DNA of 64,000 nucleotides from ZC4RG30 sp963812195 (GCA_963812195.1 CAWEUI010000020.1:1-64000), one strand, 5' to 3'. Shown: positions 48,217 to 57,892, counted from the first letter of the stretch. Numbers and translations are program-made. The notes: generated by a model not told the origin, from the letters alone.

Positions 48217-49671
48217 TCAGCGCCAGCCGGCCAGCCGGTTGCCGCCCCAGACCACGGCCAGGCACAGCAGTACCCAGAAGATCATGGATATCAGCTCCAG
48301 CAGGCCGCTGCCGCCGCCACCCCGGCGCCGGGCCCGGAAGTCGGCGCGGCGCCGCGCCACCGGGTTGCGCATGTTGATCACCGCACTGCTCAAGGCCGCA
48401 CCACCCGCGCAGACACTGGCGCTGAGCGCAAACAGGGGGCGCGTCGGCAACAGAAAGACCAGCGGCGCCAGGCAGATGGGCACGGTCGGCAGCACGGCCG
48501 CCTCGAGCTTGGCCCGCACCAGCGCCGCGCGGCTCACCGGTGCCGACGCCAGCAGCTCCGGCGCGTCTTCGGCCAGGATGGTCAGCCAGGACAGCGGCCC
48601 GGCCAGGGCTGCTGCCAGCCAGATGGCCGACAACCACGGCAACGGCAGGCCACCCGGCGTGTGGCTGCGCCACAGCACGAAGACCATGGGCAGAACCATC
48701 AGGCTCTGCTGCAGGATCTGCGCCAGCAGGAACGGATCGCGCGCGATGAGCTTCAATTCCTTGAGCACCACGATCGCGCGGAAGTTGCCGTGGAAGCGCA
48801 CCTTGCCGGTGGCGGCCGCACGCCGGCGGCGCGTGCCGCCACCGGTGATGGCCGTCAGCGAGCGCACGAGGGGCTCGCCGGCCACCATGACGGTGCCCAC
48901 GACCAGCGCGCCGGCAGCCACCAGGAATGCCACCGTGGGTCCGAAGCCCTGCAGCACCCAGTGCGCGGGCGTCGCCAGCATGTAGCGAAAGCCGCCGCTG
49001 GTATGCGCGAGCATGTTCACGCCACCGGCGAACGGACCGGCGTGGCGCTCGTGCTGGAACATCTGCGGCAGGTAGAACGCCAGCATCATCGCCATGCCCA
49101 CCAGCACCGCGAACACCTGCACGACCACGCGCGTGCGCCTTGGCCCGATGGTGCGAAATGCCAGCAGCGTCACCCAGATGCCGATGCTGGAGGCCAGCAT
49201 GGCCATTGCCGGTACCAGCAGGTACGCCTTGAACCAGGCAAAGCGGCCGAACAGCACGAACACATTGGCGAACGGAAAGATCAACAGCGCCACTTCCAGC
49301 ATCACCGCCAGCACCAGCGTCCCCAGGCGCACGCCGATGATGGCGCGCCGGTCCACGGGCGAGGCCAGCAGCATGTCCAGGTCGCCGCGCGTGTACAGGC
49401 TCTGCACGGCACCGGCCAGTGCGCGCGAGGTCATCAGCAGCAGCATGGACAACAAGCCCGCCGCCAGCAGCAATTCCGTGCCGCCCTGGAGCGGCGCGGC
49501 GCCGGGCCGCGGCGACTTCGTGGCGAACGCGACTACCACCGCAATCAGGTGCAGCAGGACCTGGGTGACGACCAGAAAGGCGAAGCTGGAACGGCTCATC
49601 AGGCCCGAGCGCAGGTACAGCCGCCACTCGTTGCGCGCCAGCAGTGCGAAGGAGTTGCCCGCGCGGCGCAT
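48217..49671 (-). CDS. ABC-2-type exporter permease
   Basis: 484 residues and roughly twelve hydrophobic helices. The arrangement LARNEWRLYLRSGLMSRS at the N-terminus and YTRGDLDMLLASPVDRRAII in the first half is typical of ABC-2 permeases, and the second half repeats it (LKELKLIARDPFLLAQIL, ELLASAPVSRAALVRAKLEA), so the two permease units are in one chain. The start coincides with the stop of the ATPase gene. Substrate unknown. Confidence 0.8.
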   Translation of the reverse strand: MRRAGNSFALLARNEWRLYLRSGLMSRSSFAFLVVTQVLLHLIAVVVAFATKSPRPGAAPLQGGTELLLAAGLLSMLLLMTSRALAGAVQSLYTRGDLDMLLASPVDRRAIIGVRLGTLVLAVMLEVALLIFPFANVFVLFGRFAWFKAYLLVPAMAMLASSIGIWVTLLAFRTIGPRRTRVVVQVFAVLVGMAMMLAFYLPQMFQHERHAGPFAGGVNMLAHTSGGFRYMLATPAHWVLQGFGPTVAFLVAAGALVVGTVMVAGEPLVRSLTAITGGGTRRRRAAATGKVRFHGNFRAIVVLKELKLIARDPFLLAQILQQSLMVLPMVFVLWRSHTPGGLPLPWLSAIWLAAALAGPLSWLTILAEDAPELLASAPVSRAALVRAKLEAAVLPTVPICLAPLVFLLPTRPLFALSASVCAGGAALSSAVINMRNPVARRRADFRARRRGGGGSGLLELISMIFWVLLCLAVVWGGNRLAGWR

Positions 49672-50426
49672 CAGGTCGACTGCGGTTCGGGCTTGCCGAT
49701 CAGCTGCAGGAACAGATCCTCCAGCGTGGCGCCGGTGCGCCCGGCGCGCGCGCGCAGTTGCTCCAGCGTGCCCTCGGCGACGATGCGTCCGGCCTGGATG
49801 ATGCCGATGCGGTCCACCAGCCGCTCGGCCACTTCCATGATGTGCGTGGTCAGGATGATGGTGCAGCCGCCCCGCGCGCGCTCCTGCAGCAGGTCCTTGA
49901 CCTCGCGCGCGATGGCCGCGTCCAGTCCGGTGAGCGGCTCATCGAGGATCAGCAATTTCGGATCGTGGATCAATGCGCCGGCCAGCGCGGCTTTCTGCTT
50001 CATGCCGCGCGAGAAACCCTCGCAGCGCTCGTCGCGATGCGCCCACAGGTCCAGCCGCTCCAGCAAGGCACGGGCATTGTCCGCGGCAGTCGCAGGGTCC
50101 ATGCGCCACAGGCCGGCCACGAACTCCAGGTATTCCATCGCGGTGAGCTTGTCGTACAGCAGCGGCTCGTCGGGCAGCCAGGCGATCTGCTGTTTGGCCT
50201 CGCGCGGATTGGCCAGTGCGTCCACGCCGAACACCTCGATGCGCCCGGCGTCCGGCTTGAGCAGGCCGCAGACCATGCGCAGTGTGGTGGTCTTGCCCGC
50301 GCCATTCGGGCCGAGCAGTCCGTAGAACTCACCGGCCCGGATGGTCAGGTCGATGCCGTCCACGGCCGGCCGCTGAAAGGTCTTGCTCAGCCCTTCGATG
50401 CGTAGCGCTGCCTGCGTTGCTTCCAT
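49671..50426 (-). CDS. ABC-2-type exporter ATP-binding protein
   Basis: 251 residues. Walker A GPNGAGKTTTLRMV, Q-loop LPDEPLLYDKLTAMEYL, signature FSRGMKQKAALAGALI, Walker B LLILDEPLTGLD and switch THIMEVAERL. CcmA/DrrA-like exporter ATPase; pairs with the permease immediately downstream. The gene lies 20 bases after der on the same strand. Confidence 0.88.
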   Translation of the reverse strand: MEATQAALRIEGLSKTFQRPAVDGIDLTIRAGEFYGLLGPNGAGKTTTLRMVCGLLKPDAGRIEVFGVDALANPREAKQQIAWLPDEPLLYDKLTAMEYLEFVAGLWRMDPATAADNARALLERLDLWAHRDERCEGFSRGMKQKAALAGALIHDPKLLILDEPLTGLDAAIAREVKDLLQERARGGCTIILTTHIMEVAERLVDRIGIIQAGRIVAEGTLEQLRARAGRTGATLEDLFLQLIGKPEPQST

Positions 50427-50446
50427 GCTGCAGATTTCCTCGCGCG

Positions 50447-51898
50447 TCAGTGTTTCGGGCGTCGCCCCGGTTTGCCGGTGGCCACCTTCGTGCGTGCCAC
50501 GCGTCGCGCGGCATTGAGCTTGCCGCCTTTCTTCTTCGCCGCGAGCTTGCGTGCCGCCGCCTCGCGCTGTTCCTTGTTGCCGAACGGATTTGCGTCAGTG
50601 CGCAGCTCGAGCACCACCGGGCAGGCATACAGGTCGAATGCCTCGCGGAACACGTTGGACAGGTAGCGCCGATACGCATCCGGCGTCGCCTGTGTCTGGT
50701 TGCCGTGGATCACGATGCGCGGCGGATTGCGGCCACCCTGGTGCGCGTAGCGCAACTTGATGCGCCGGCCCCGCACCAGCGGCGGCTGATGCGCTTCCAT
50801 CGCCTTCTCCAGCACCTTGGAAAGTTGCGGCGTGGACATCTGGCGCATCGAGGCCTCGAACGCGCGCACCGCGGCCGCGGCCAGCTCGCCCACGCCGGTG
50901 CCATGCCGCGCGGAGATGAAATGCACCGGCGCGAACGGCACGAAGTCCAGCCGCAGCGCCAGATCGCTGCGCACGGCCTCGCGCTGGTCCATCGGGATGC
51001 CATCCCACTTGTTCACCGCCAGCAGCAGCGCGCGCCCCTTCTGCAGGGCCAGCCCCAGCACCGAGGCGTCCTGTTCGGCGATGCCCTGGTGCGCATCCAG
51101 CACCAGCACGACGACGTGCGCCGCGGCAATGGCCTGCAGGGTGCGCGCCACGCTGGCGCGCTCCACCGCATCCTCGACCCGCGCACGGCGGCGCACGCCG
51201 GCGGTGTCGATCAGCGTGAAACTGCGCCCGTCGCGCTCGAACGGCACGAAGATCGAATCGCGCGTGGTGCCGGGCAGGTCGGTGGCAATGACCCGCTCTT
51301 CGCCGATGAGGCGGTTCACCAGCGTGGACTTGCCCACGTTCGGGCGGCCGATCACGGCGATGCGGATGGAATCGTCCGCGCCGTCTTCGGCCTCGGGCGG
51401 CTCGGCGGCTATGCCTGCCAGCGCGCGCTCCAGCAACTGCTCGCAGCCCTGGCCATTCAGTGCGGCAATGGTCTGTACGTCGGCGATGCCCAGGCGGTGG
51501 AAATCCGCCGCGAACACCCCGGCGTCGCGCCCTTCGGCCTTGTTGATCGCCAGCACCACCGGCTTGCCGGAGCGATGCAGCAGGCGCGCGACCACCTGGT
51601 CCTCGCTGGTCAGCCCGGTGCGCCCATCCACCACCAGAACGAGCCGATCGGCTTCGGCGATGGCGCGCTCGGTCTGCACGCGCATCTGCGCCTCGACGCC
51701 GGCTCGCGGACTGGCCACCACGCCGCCGGTGTCCACCACCACGCAGGGCACGTCACCGCCACGCCCGTAGCCATACTGCCGGTCGCGCGTCACGCCCGGC
51801 ACATCCGCCACGATGGCATCGCGCGTACCGGTCAGCGTATTGAACAGGGTGGACTTGCCCACATTGGGCCGGCCCACCAGCGCGACGATCGGCAACAT
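50447..51898 (-). CDS. der: Ribosome-assembly GTPase Der (EngA)
   Basis: 483 residues with the two tandem GTPase domains unique to Der: G1 loops GRPNVGKSTLFN and GRPNVGKSTLVN, G3 DTGGV and DTAGV, G4 NKAEG and NKWDG, and a C-terminal KH-like domain (RRIKLRYAHQGGRNPPRIVI) with a basic tail. Acts in late 50S subunit assembly. Its place after bamB is conserved in gammaproteobacteria. Confidence 0.95.
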   Translation of the reverse strand: MLPIVALVGRPNVGKSTLFNTLTGTRDAIVADVPGVTRDRQYGYGRGGDVPCVVVDTGGVVASPRAGVEAQMRVQTERAIAEADRLVLVVDGRTGLTSEDQVVARLLHRSGKPVVLAINKAEGRDAGVFAADFHRLGIADVQTIAALNGQGCEQLLERALAGIAAEPPEAEDGADDSIRIAVIGRPNVGKSTLVNRLIGEERVIATDLPGTTRDSIFVPFERDGRSFTLIDTAGVRRRARVEDAVERASVARTLQAIAAAHVVVLVLDAHQGIAEQDASVLGLALQKGRALLLAVNKWDGIPMDQREAVRSDLALRLDFVPFAPVHFISARHGTGVGELAAAAVRAFEASMRQMSTPQLSKVLEKAMEAHQPPLVRGRRIKLRYAHQGGRNPPRIVIHGNQTQATPDAYRRYLSNVFREAFDLYACPVVLELRTDANPFGNKEQREAAARKLAAKKKGGKLNAARRVARTKVATGKPGRRPKH

Positions 51899-51913
51899 GG
51901 CGCGCCGCGCCGG

Positions 51914-53146
51914 TTAGGGCGAACCCGGGGCTGGCGAGATGTCCGCGGCCGAAGACTTCTGCGCTGCCGGCGCGGCCGCGTCGGCCGGCGGCTCGTCGGA
52001 TCTGGCGCGCAATGCCACGATGTTGCCGGACACGTCCAGCAGGTACAGCGTATCGCCCACCACCACCGGGTCGGCCGATACGCGTTTGGACAATGCGTGG
52101 ACGCGCGCGGCCAGCTTGCCGCTCCTGCTGTCCAAGAAATGCACGTAGCCCTTGAGGTCGGCAACGGCAACCAGGTTGCCCAGCACGGCCGGCGGGGAGA
52201 GCTGGCGCCGGGCAAGCACGGAGGTATTCCATTCCTCGATGCCGTTGCGGGCGATCAGCTTGATCACCGAGCCCTCGGCACTGGTGATGTAGACGTTGGC
52301 ATCGTCCAGCGCCAGACCGCTGTAGCTGGACTCATCGCGTGACCACTGGATCTGGCCGGTCGGCAGGTCGATGCTGGCCGCCTTGCCCTGGTAGGAAACC
52401 ACGTACACGTTCTCGCCGTGCGCCACCACCCGCGTGTCGATGTCGTCGAGACGCTCCAGTTCGCTTCTGCCGCTGGCCGGCGCCACGTTGGCATCCCACG
52501 CAGTGGCACCGTCGGCCACCTGGTACGCCAGTACGCGGCCATCGTCGAAACCACTGACGACGAGGTCACCGACGATGATGGGCCGCGCGATGCCGCGCAA
52601 CGACAGGCGCGGCACCTGCTGATCGGCGCTCCAGGCCTGCACGCCGTCACTGGCACGAAACGCCGCCACGCGCCCGTCGACGGTCCTGAACACCACCACG
52701 TCCTTGCCTATGACCGGGGCCGACAACAGCTCGCTGTTGACGTACGAGCGCCACTTCACCGCGCCCGTGGCGGCATCCAGCGCCACGATGTGACCGTGGC
52801 TGCCGCCGGCCACCACCAGGCCCTCGCCCGCGCCGGGACCGGCAGTGAGCGGAATTTTCGTGTCGGTTCGCCACAGGCGCCGGCCGTCGGCCCGCCGGAA
52901 CGCGGTGATCTGGCCATCGTGGGCCGCCGCGAACAAGGAATCGCCATCGGTCGCCAGCGAGATGCCCAGGCGCAGCTTCGGTGCGCCGCTGCCGACACTG
53001 GCACCCCACACGCGCGTGACCGTCGCCGTGCGCTGGAACTTGACCAGCTCGGCGGGCTTCTCGGCTTTCTTGTCCTTGGAAGCACAGGCCGCGAGCACCA
53101 CCAGGGCCGCCAGCGCGGCGACACGCAGCAGCCGCCCGCCGCTCAT
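51914..53146 (-). CDS. bamB: Outer-membrane assembly lipoprotein BamB
   Basis: 410 residues. Lipobox LVVLAACASK, then an eight-bladed PQQ-type beta-propeller (repeats such as RRADGRRLWRTDTKIPLTAG, GAVKWRSYVNSELLSAP, GQIQWSRDESSYSGLALDD). BamB is an accessory part of the BAM complex that inserts beta-barrel proteins. A C-terminal Ala/Pro-rich tail is present. The start overlaps yfgM by four bases. Confidence 0.93.
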   Translation of the reverse strand: MSGGRLLRVAALAALVVLAACASKDKKAEKPAELVKFQRTATVTRVWGASVGSGAPKLRLGISLATDGDSLFAAAHDGQITAFRRADGRRLWRTDTKIPLTAGPGAGEGLVVAGGSHGHIVALDAATGAVKWRSYVNSELLSAPVIGKDVVVFRTVDGRVAAFRASDGVQAWSADQQVPRLSLRGIARPIIVGDLVVSGFDDGRVLAYQVADGATAWDANVAPASGRSELERLDDIDTRVVAHGENVYVVSYQGKAASIDLPTGQIQWSRDESSYSGLALDDANVYITSAEGSVIKLIARNGIEEWNTSVLARRQLSPPAVLGNLVAVADLKGYVHFLDSRSGKLAARVHALSKRVSADPVVVGDTLYLLDVSGNIVALRARSDEPPADAAAPAAQKSSAADISPAPGSP

Positions 53147-53883
53147 GGCGTGGCCGCCGGTGCCGGTGTGCCTGCTGGCGCGGGCGCGCTCGCCGGTGCC
53201 GGTGCGCCAGCCGGCGCCGCTGTCGGCGCCGCCGGCTGGCCTTTCAGGTCATCGATCTTCAGGTCCAGCAGTTCGGCGGCGCTGTCCGCCGAGGCGGCGG
53301 CATCGTCGGGATTGGGCTCCAGCTTGCGCGCGGCCTGGTACTCGGCCAGTGCGCCGGGGCGGTCGCCCTTGGCGAGCAGGATGTCACCGCGCGCCTCCAG
53401 ACGTGCCGACTCGAACGCCCCGAGCGAGGCGTTTCCGAGTGTGGCCAGTGCGGCATCGTACTTGCCCTGTGCCTCCTGCACCCGTGCCAGGCGCACGCGG
53501 GCAATCGGCCGCAGGTCCTTGTCGGCGGCGGTGGTCATCACGCGCTGCAATGCATCGGCCGCCTTGTCCAGATCGTTGTTCTCGACATAGGCGCGCGCGG
53601 CCATCAGGTCGGCCGAGGACACGTACGGCGACTTCGGATACTCGCTGCGCAGGTTTTCCATCAGTGCAATGGCATCGGGCACCTTGTTGGCGTCCAGCTT
53701 GTCCATGATGTCCTGGTACAGCGCACTGGCATCCTGCGCCTGCTGTTGCTGGTGACTCTGCCACCACTTCCAGCCAAACCAGCCGAGCAGCATCAACACC
53801 ACCAGGATCAACACCTGAGGCCCGTTGGCACGCACCCAGCCCTTAAGCTGTTCCCATTGTTCCTGTTCGGAAAGCTCTTCCAC
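53143..53883 (-). CDS. yfgM: YfgM-family periplasmic TPR protein
   Basis: 246 residues: cytoplasmic SEQEQWEQLKGWVRANGP, one transmembrane helix (VLILVVLMLLGWFGWKWW), then TPR-like repeats (ALYQDIMDKLDANKVPDAIA, YVENNDLDKAADALQRVM) and an unusual Ala-Pro-Gly tail of about 35 residues. YfgM is an ancillary SecYEG partner linked to periplasmic chaperones. Neighbours hisS and bamB are as in other gammaproteobacteria. Confidence 0.88.
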   Translation of the reverse strand: MEELSEQEQWEQLKGWVRANGPQVLILVVLMLLGWFGWKWWQSHQQQQAQDASALYQDIMDKLDANKVPDAIALMENLRSEYPKSPYVSSADLMAARAYVENNDLDKAADALQRVMTTAADKDLRPIARVRLARVQEAQGKYDAALATLGNASLGAFESARLEARGDILLAKGDRPGALAEYQAARKLEPNPDDAAASADSAAELLDLKIDDLKGQPAAPTAAPAGAPAPASAPAPAGTPAPAATP

Positions 53884-53892
53884 AGCCCACCC

Positions 53893-55182
53893 CTAGATGT
53901 CTTGCAATGTATCCAACAACGCCGGAATGCGCGTGGCCAGTTCGGCCAGCGGCGCCTCGGCCTGCGCCTGTTCGCGGCGCAGCGGTTTCAGCGCTGCGCT
54001 GCCACGTTCCAGTTCATCTTCGCCCAGCACCAGCGCCAGCCGCGCCCCGCTGCGATCGGCACGGCGGAACTGCGCCTTGAAGTTGCCGCCGCCCTGGTTC
54101 ATCTCGAAGCGCACCGCCGGCAACGCGCTGCGCAGATGCTCGACCAGCGCCAGCCCGGCGCGCGTGGCGCGCTCGCCGCTGGCGATCACGTAGATGTCCG
54201 GTTTGCGCGGCGCCGGCACCGTGCCGGCCTGCCGGATCAGCTCGATCACCCGCTCCATGCCCATCGCAAACCCGACCGCCGGCGTAGGCTCGCCGCCGAG
54301 CTGCGCGATCAGGCCATCGTAGCGGCCGCCGGAGCATATCGCGTCCTGCGCGCCGAGCGCATCGGTGATCCACTCGAACACCGTGCGCGAGTAGTAATCC
54401 AGGCCGCGCACCAGGCGCGGATCCAGCACGTAGTCGATGTTCATCGCCGTCAGCGTGGCGCACACCATTTCGAAGTGCTCGCGCGACTCGGCATCCAGGT
54501 GGTCGGTGAGCAACGGCGCGCCGCTGATCAGCGCCTGCATGGCCGGGTTCTTCGAATCCAGGATGCGCAGCGGATTGCCTCCGAGGCGCCGCTGGCTGTC
54601 GGCGTCGAGTTGCGCGGCATGCTGTGTGAAATAGGCCACCAGCTTCTCGCGATAGACGCGGCGCGACTCGGCCGTGCCCAGCGAATTGAGCTTGAGCGTG
54701 ACCGGGCCGATGCCCAGCTGCTTCCACAACCGAGCGCTCATGGCGATCAGCTCGACGTCGATGTCCGGACCGGGGAAGCCGATCGCCTCGAGGCTGTACT
54801 GGTAGAACTGCCGGTAACGGCCCTTCTGCGGCCGTTCGTGGCGGAACATCGGACCGGCCGTCCACAGCTTGAGCCGCGCGCCGCGCAGCAGGCCGTTGCT
54901 GATGGCCGCGCGGGCCACGCCCGCCGTGGCCTCGGGGCGCAGCGTGAGGCTCTCGCCCTCGGACATCGAGAAGGTATACATCTCCTTCTCGACGATGTCG
55001 GTGAACTCGCCGATGGCGCGCTTGAACAATGCCGTGTGCTCGACCACCGGCACGTGCAGTTCCTCGTAGCCGTAGGCCGCGAACAGTTCGCGCGTCACGC
55101 GTTCCAGATGCTGCCAGGCACCGATTTCGGCCGGCAGCACGTCATTCATGCCGCGCACGGCGGCGAGCTGCGGCGCACTCAA
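53893..55182 (-). CDS. hisS: Histidyl-tRNA synthetase
   Basis: About 429 residues, class II synthetase: AAVRGMNDVLPAEI at the start, motif 2 region MFRHERPQKGRYRQFYQ, the histidine-binding TLRPEATAGVARA and GLDYYSRTVFEW, and an anticodon-binding C-terminal domain. No in-frame ATG precedes VRGMND; the best start is the TTG at 55182, overlapping the stop of the RodZ-like gene (TTGA), giving LSAPQLAAVRGMND. ATG within RGMND would cut off conserved residues. Confidence 0.94.
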   Translation of the reverse strand: MSAPQLAAVRGMNDVLPAEIGAWQHLERVTRELFAAYGYEELHVPVVEHTALFKRAIGEFTDIVEKEMYTFSMSEGESLTLRPEATAGVARAAISNGLLRGARLKLWTAGPMFRHERPQKGRYRQFYQYSLEAIGFPGPDIDVELIAMSARLWKQLGIGPVTLKLNSLGTAESRRVYREKLVAYFTQHAAQLDADSQRRLGGNPLRILDSKNPAMQALISGAPLLTDHLDAESREHFEMVCATLTAMNIDYVLDPRLVRGLDYYSRTVFEWITDALGAQDAICSGGRYDGLIAQLGGEPTPAVGFAMGMERVIELIRQAGTVPAPRKPDIYVIASGERATRAGLALVEHLRSALPAVRFEMNQGGGNFKAQFRRADRSGARLALVLGEDELERGSAALKPLRREQAQAEAPLAELATRIPALLDTLQDI

Positions 55183-55565
55183 GCGGTCTTCACTCCCATC
55201 GCCCACCAGATGAGCACCACGAGCACCAGCAGCGTCGCGATGATCACCAGTGGCCAGCGCAGGCGCCGCGTGCGGGGCTTGGTGGCCAGGCGCGGCACGG
55301 CGGTGATGTCGGGCGACGATGTGGATTCGGCCAGCGTCTCGTAGCGGCCGGTGACCTCTTCGAGCGGCTCGCCGAGCAACTCGGCATAGTGGCGCAGGTA
55401 TCCCCGCGCGAACACCGGTGCGCCCAGTTCGGAGAACCGCCCCTCTTCCAGGGCTTTTATGACCGAGACGTTCACGCGCATGCTCTCCGCGGCCTGCTCG
55501 ACCGTCATCCCCTGGTGCTCGCGCGCGGCCAGGAGCTGGGCGCCGATTGCGGCCGCGTCGCTCAT
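55179..55565 (-). CDS. Short RodZ-like HTH membrane protein
   Basis: 128 residues. Cytoplasmic HTH of the RodZ/HTH_25 type (IGAQLLAAREHQGMTVEQAA, VIKALEEGRFSELGAPVFAR, GYLRHYAELLG), a basic linker and a single transmembrane helix (PLVIIATLLVLVVLIWWAMG) right at the C-terminus. Full-length RodZ has a further periplasmic DUF4115 domain, missing here, and the gene is flanked by overlapping neighbours, so this is a natural short form. It occupies the rodZ position between pilF and hisS; ispG, which often lies there, is absent. Confidence 0.8.
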   Translation of the reverse strand: MSDAAAIGAQLLAAREHQGMTVEQAAESMRVNVSVIKALEEGRFSELGAPVFARGYLRHYAELLGEPLEEVTGRYETLAESTSSPDITAVPRLATKPRTRRLRWPLVIIATLLVLVVLIWWAMGVKTA

Positions 55566-56335
55566 CAGTTATCCACACCCGCGCAGGCGCCAAGCTGCTG
55601 CGGCAGGACGTTGATCTGCGCGGAGTTGGCATAGTCGCGCCGCAGCAGGCGGGCATAGAGCTGCGCGGCGCTGCAGTCATGCTCCGCGACGGTGGCGCGC
55701 ACGGCCATGAGCAGCACTTGCGGGGACTTGCCGCCGCTCCTGATGAAGTGCTCCACGGTGGCGCGCGCCGCTTTCGGATCGGCCTGTTGCAGCTGCAGGT
55801 CGGCCAGCCCAACCACCGCGTCCACGAAAGTCGGGCCGAGTGCCACGGCCTGTTCGTAGAAGTGCTTGGCATCAGCGTCGCGCTTCTGACCGCGCAGACA
55901 CACGGCCGCATTGGTCGCGGCCGCATAGGGCGTGGGATAGAGCTTGTCGGCAATGACCTTCTCGAAGATCGGAATCGCGCGATCGACCTCGCCCTGGCGA
56001 CACAGGAACACCGCATAGCTGTTCTTGATCTGCGAGTTGCCCGGCGCCATGTCGATCGCCTTTTCGTAGTTGTCATGGGCCTGCCTGGGCTGGTTCATGG
56101 CCTCGTGCAGCGAAGCCATCGCCCAGTACACGTCGGGATTCTTCGCATCCTGCTTGAGGGCACGATCAAGCTTGTCCTTGGCGATCTGCAGCTTGCCTTC
56201 GCGCATGTAGGCAATGCCGAGCTGCACGTTGGCCTGCGAAGCGGCCTTGTAGTCGATGTCGCGAGCGCCTTCGGTGGTGGTGACACAGGCCGCCAGCAGC
56301 ATCAGCGGCACCACGGCCAGCAATGCGCGCTTCAT
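55565..56335 (-). CDS. pilF: Type IV pilus biogenesis lipoprotein PilF/PilW
   Basis: 256 residues. Lipobox LMLLAACVTT and TPR repeats (QANVQLGIAYMREGKLQIAK, PDVYWAMASLHEAMNQPRQA, SQIKNSYAVFLCRQGEVDRA). PilF is the outer-membrane pilotin for the PilQ secretin. Position between rlmN and rodZ is conserved. Starts and stops overlap with both neighbours. Confidence 0.9.
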   Translation of the reverse strand: MKRALLAVVPLMLLAACVTTTEGARDIDYKAASQANVQLGIAYMREGKLQIAKDKLDRALKQDAKNPDVYWAMASLHEAMNQPRQAHDNYEKAIDMAPGNSQIKNSYAVFLCRQGEVDRAIPIFEKVIADKLYPTPYAAATNAAVCLRGQKRDADAKHFYEQAVALGPTFVDAVVGLADLQLQQADPKAARATVEHFIRSGGKSPQVLLMAVRATVAEHDCSAAQLYARLLRRDYANSAQINVLPQQLGACAGVDN

Positions 56336-57453
56336 GGACGCACTGCCACGGGAACCGCCATGCGCTTGGCGCCCATGCGCGAAGTCACCCGGTCGACCAC
56401 GCGGCCGGCCAGCTGGCCGCATGCGGCATCGATATCGTCTCCACGAGTCCTGCGGATCGTTGCCATCACTCCTCCCTTGAGCACCTGGTCGAGAAAGGCC
56501 TTGATCGCCACCGTGCCCGAGCGACGGTACTTCGTCCCCGGGAATGGATTGAAGGGAATCAGGTTTACCTTGGCCGGATAGCCCTTCAGCAACCGTGCAA
56601 GCTGGCGCGCCTGCGCGGGAGAATCGTTCACGCCTTCCAGCATCACATATTCGAACGTGACCGAGCGGCCGTTCTGTTCGTCGATGTAGTGCCAGCACGC
56701 CTCGAGCAGCTCGGCGATGTTGTGCCGGCGGTTGATCGGCACCAGCTCGTTGCGCAGCGAGTCCTCCGGCGCGTGCAGCGACACCGCCAGCGCCACATTG
56801 CACACCTCGGCCAGCCTGTAGATCTGCGGCACCAGCCCGCTGGTCGACAGCGTCAGCCGGCGTCGCGAGAAATCCAGGCCCAGCTCGTCGAGCATGATGT
56901 GCGTGGCCGGCACCACGTTGTTGAAGTTCGCCAGCGGCTCGCCCATGCCCATCAGCACCACGTTGCTGATCAGGCGCTCCTCGCCGGCGCTGAAGCCCAG
57001 CTCCTTCTGCGCCAGCAGCACCTGGCCGACGATCTCGGCGGTGGACAGGTTCCGGTTGAAACCCTGCGCACCGGTGGAGCAGAAGCTGCAGTCCATCGCG
57101 CAGCCCACCTGCGAGGAGATGCACAGCGTGGCGCGCCCTTCCTCGGGGATGTAGACCATCTCGATGGCCTGGCCCACCGCATCGCGCGAGTCGGCCTTGA
57201 GCATCCACTTCACGGTGCCATCGGCCGAATCCTGACGCGTGACCACCTCCGGCAGGCTGATCCGGGCACTGGCCGCCAGATCCGCGCGGAAGTCCTTTGC
57301 CAGGTCGGTCATCGCATGGAAGTCGAACACACCGCGCTTGTAGATCCACTGGAAGAGCTGGCGCCCACGGAACGCCTTGCCGCCGCGCTCGACGCACCAG
57401 GCCTCGAGTTCGCAGCGGGTCAGCTCCAGCAGGTTGATGTGCTCTTCGGCCAT
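56332..57453 (-). CDS. rlmN: Dual-specificity 23S rRNA/tRNA adenine-C2 methyltransferase RlmN
   Basis: 373 residues, radical-SAM enzyme. The cluster motif is Cys-x3-Cys-x2-Cys in GCAMDCSFCSTGAQGF; also NVVLMGMGEPLANFNNV and the C-terminal catalytic Cys region near GDDIDAACGQLAG. N-terminal substrate-recognition helices start LLELTRCELEAW. It methylates A2503 of 23S rRNA and A37 of some tRNAs. Overlaps pilF by four bases. Confidence 0.95.
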   Translation of the reverse strand: MAEEHINLLELTRCELEAWCVERGGKAFRGRQLFQWIYKRGVFDFHAMTDLAKDFRADLAASARISLPEVVTRQDSADGTVKWMLKADSRDAVGQAIEMVYIPEEGRATLCISSQVGCAMDCSFCSTGAQGFNRNLSTAEIVGQVLLAQKELGFSAGEERLISNVVLMGMGEPLANFNNVVPATHIMLDELGLDFSRRRLTLSTSGLVPQIYRLAEVCNVALAVSLHAPEDSLRNELVPINRRHNIAELLEACWHYIDEQNGRSVTFEYVMLEGVNDSPAQARQLARLLKGYPAKVNLIPFNPFPGTKYRRSGTVAIKAFLDQVLKGGVMATIRRTRGDDIDAACGQLAGRVVDRVTSRMGAKRMAVPVAVRP

Positions 57454-57459
57454 CTGGCC

Positions 57460-57892
57460 CTAGTCCTGGCGGGAGTGGATCTCGGTCTGCGCGAAGAAGT
57501 ACGCGATCTCGATGGCCGCGTTCTCCGGCGAATCCGAACCGTGCACGGTATTGGCCTCGATGCTCTCGGCCAGGTCCGCGCGGATGGTGCCCGGCGCGGC
57601 CTTCTTCGGATCGGTGGCGCCCATGATCTCGCGGTTCTTCGCCACCGCGTTGTCGCCTTCGAGCACCTGCAGCACCACCGGACCGGAAGTCATGTACTTG
57701 ACCAGGTCGTTGAAGAACGGGCGCTCCCGGTGCACGGCATAGAAGCCCTCGGCTTCGGCCTTCGACAGATGCACGCAGCCTGGCGGCCACAATCTTCAGG
57801 CCTGCCTTCTCGAAGCGGCGATACACCTCGCCGATCAGGTTACGGGCTACGCCATCGGGCTTTACGATCGAAAAGGTGCGTTCCAACGCCAT
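57460..57892 (-). CDS. ndk: Nucleoside diphosphate kinase, frameshifted as read
   Basis: The N-terminus (RTFSIVKPDGVARNLIGEVY, AGLKIVAARL) and the rest (HLSKAEAEGFYAVHRERPFF, MTSGPVVLQVLEGDNAV, the phospho-His in NTVHGSDSPENAAIE) are in different frames. Removing one base near 57,776 gives a normal ~143-residue Ndk. Since Ndk is a conserved core enzyme with all catalytic residues present, a sequence error is far more likely than a dead gene. Between rlmN and iscA as in related genomes. Confidence 0.88.
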
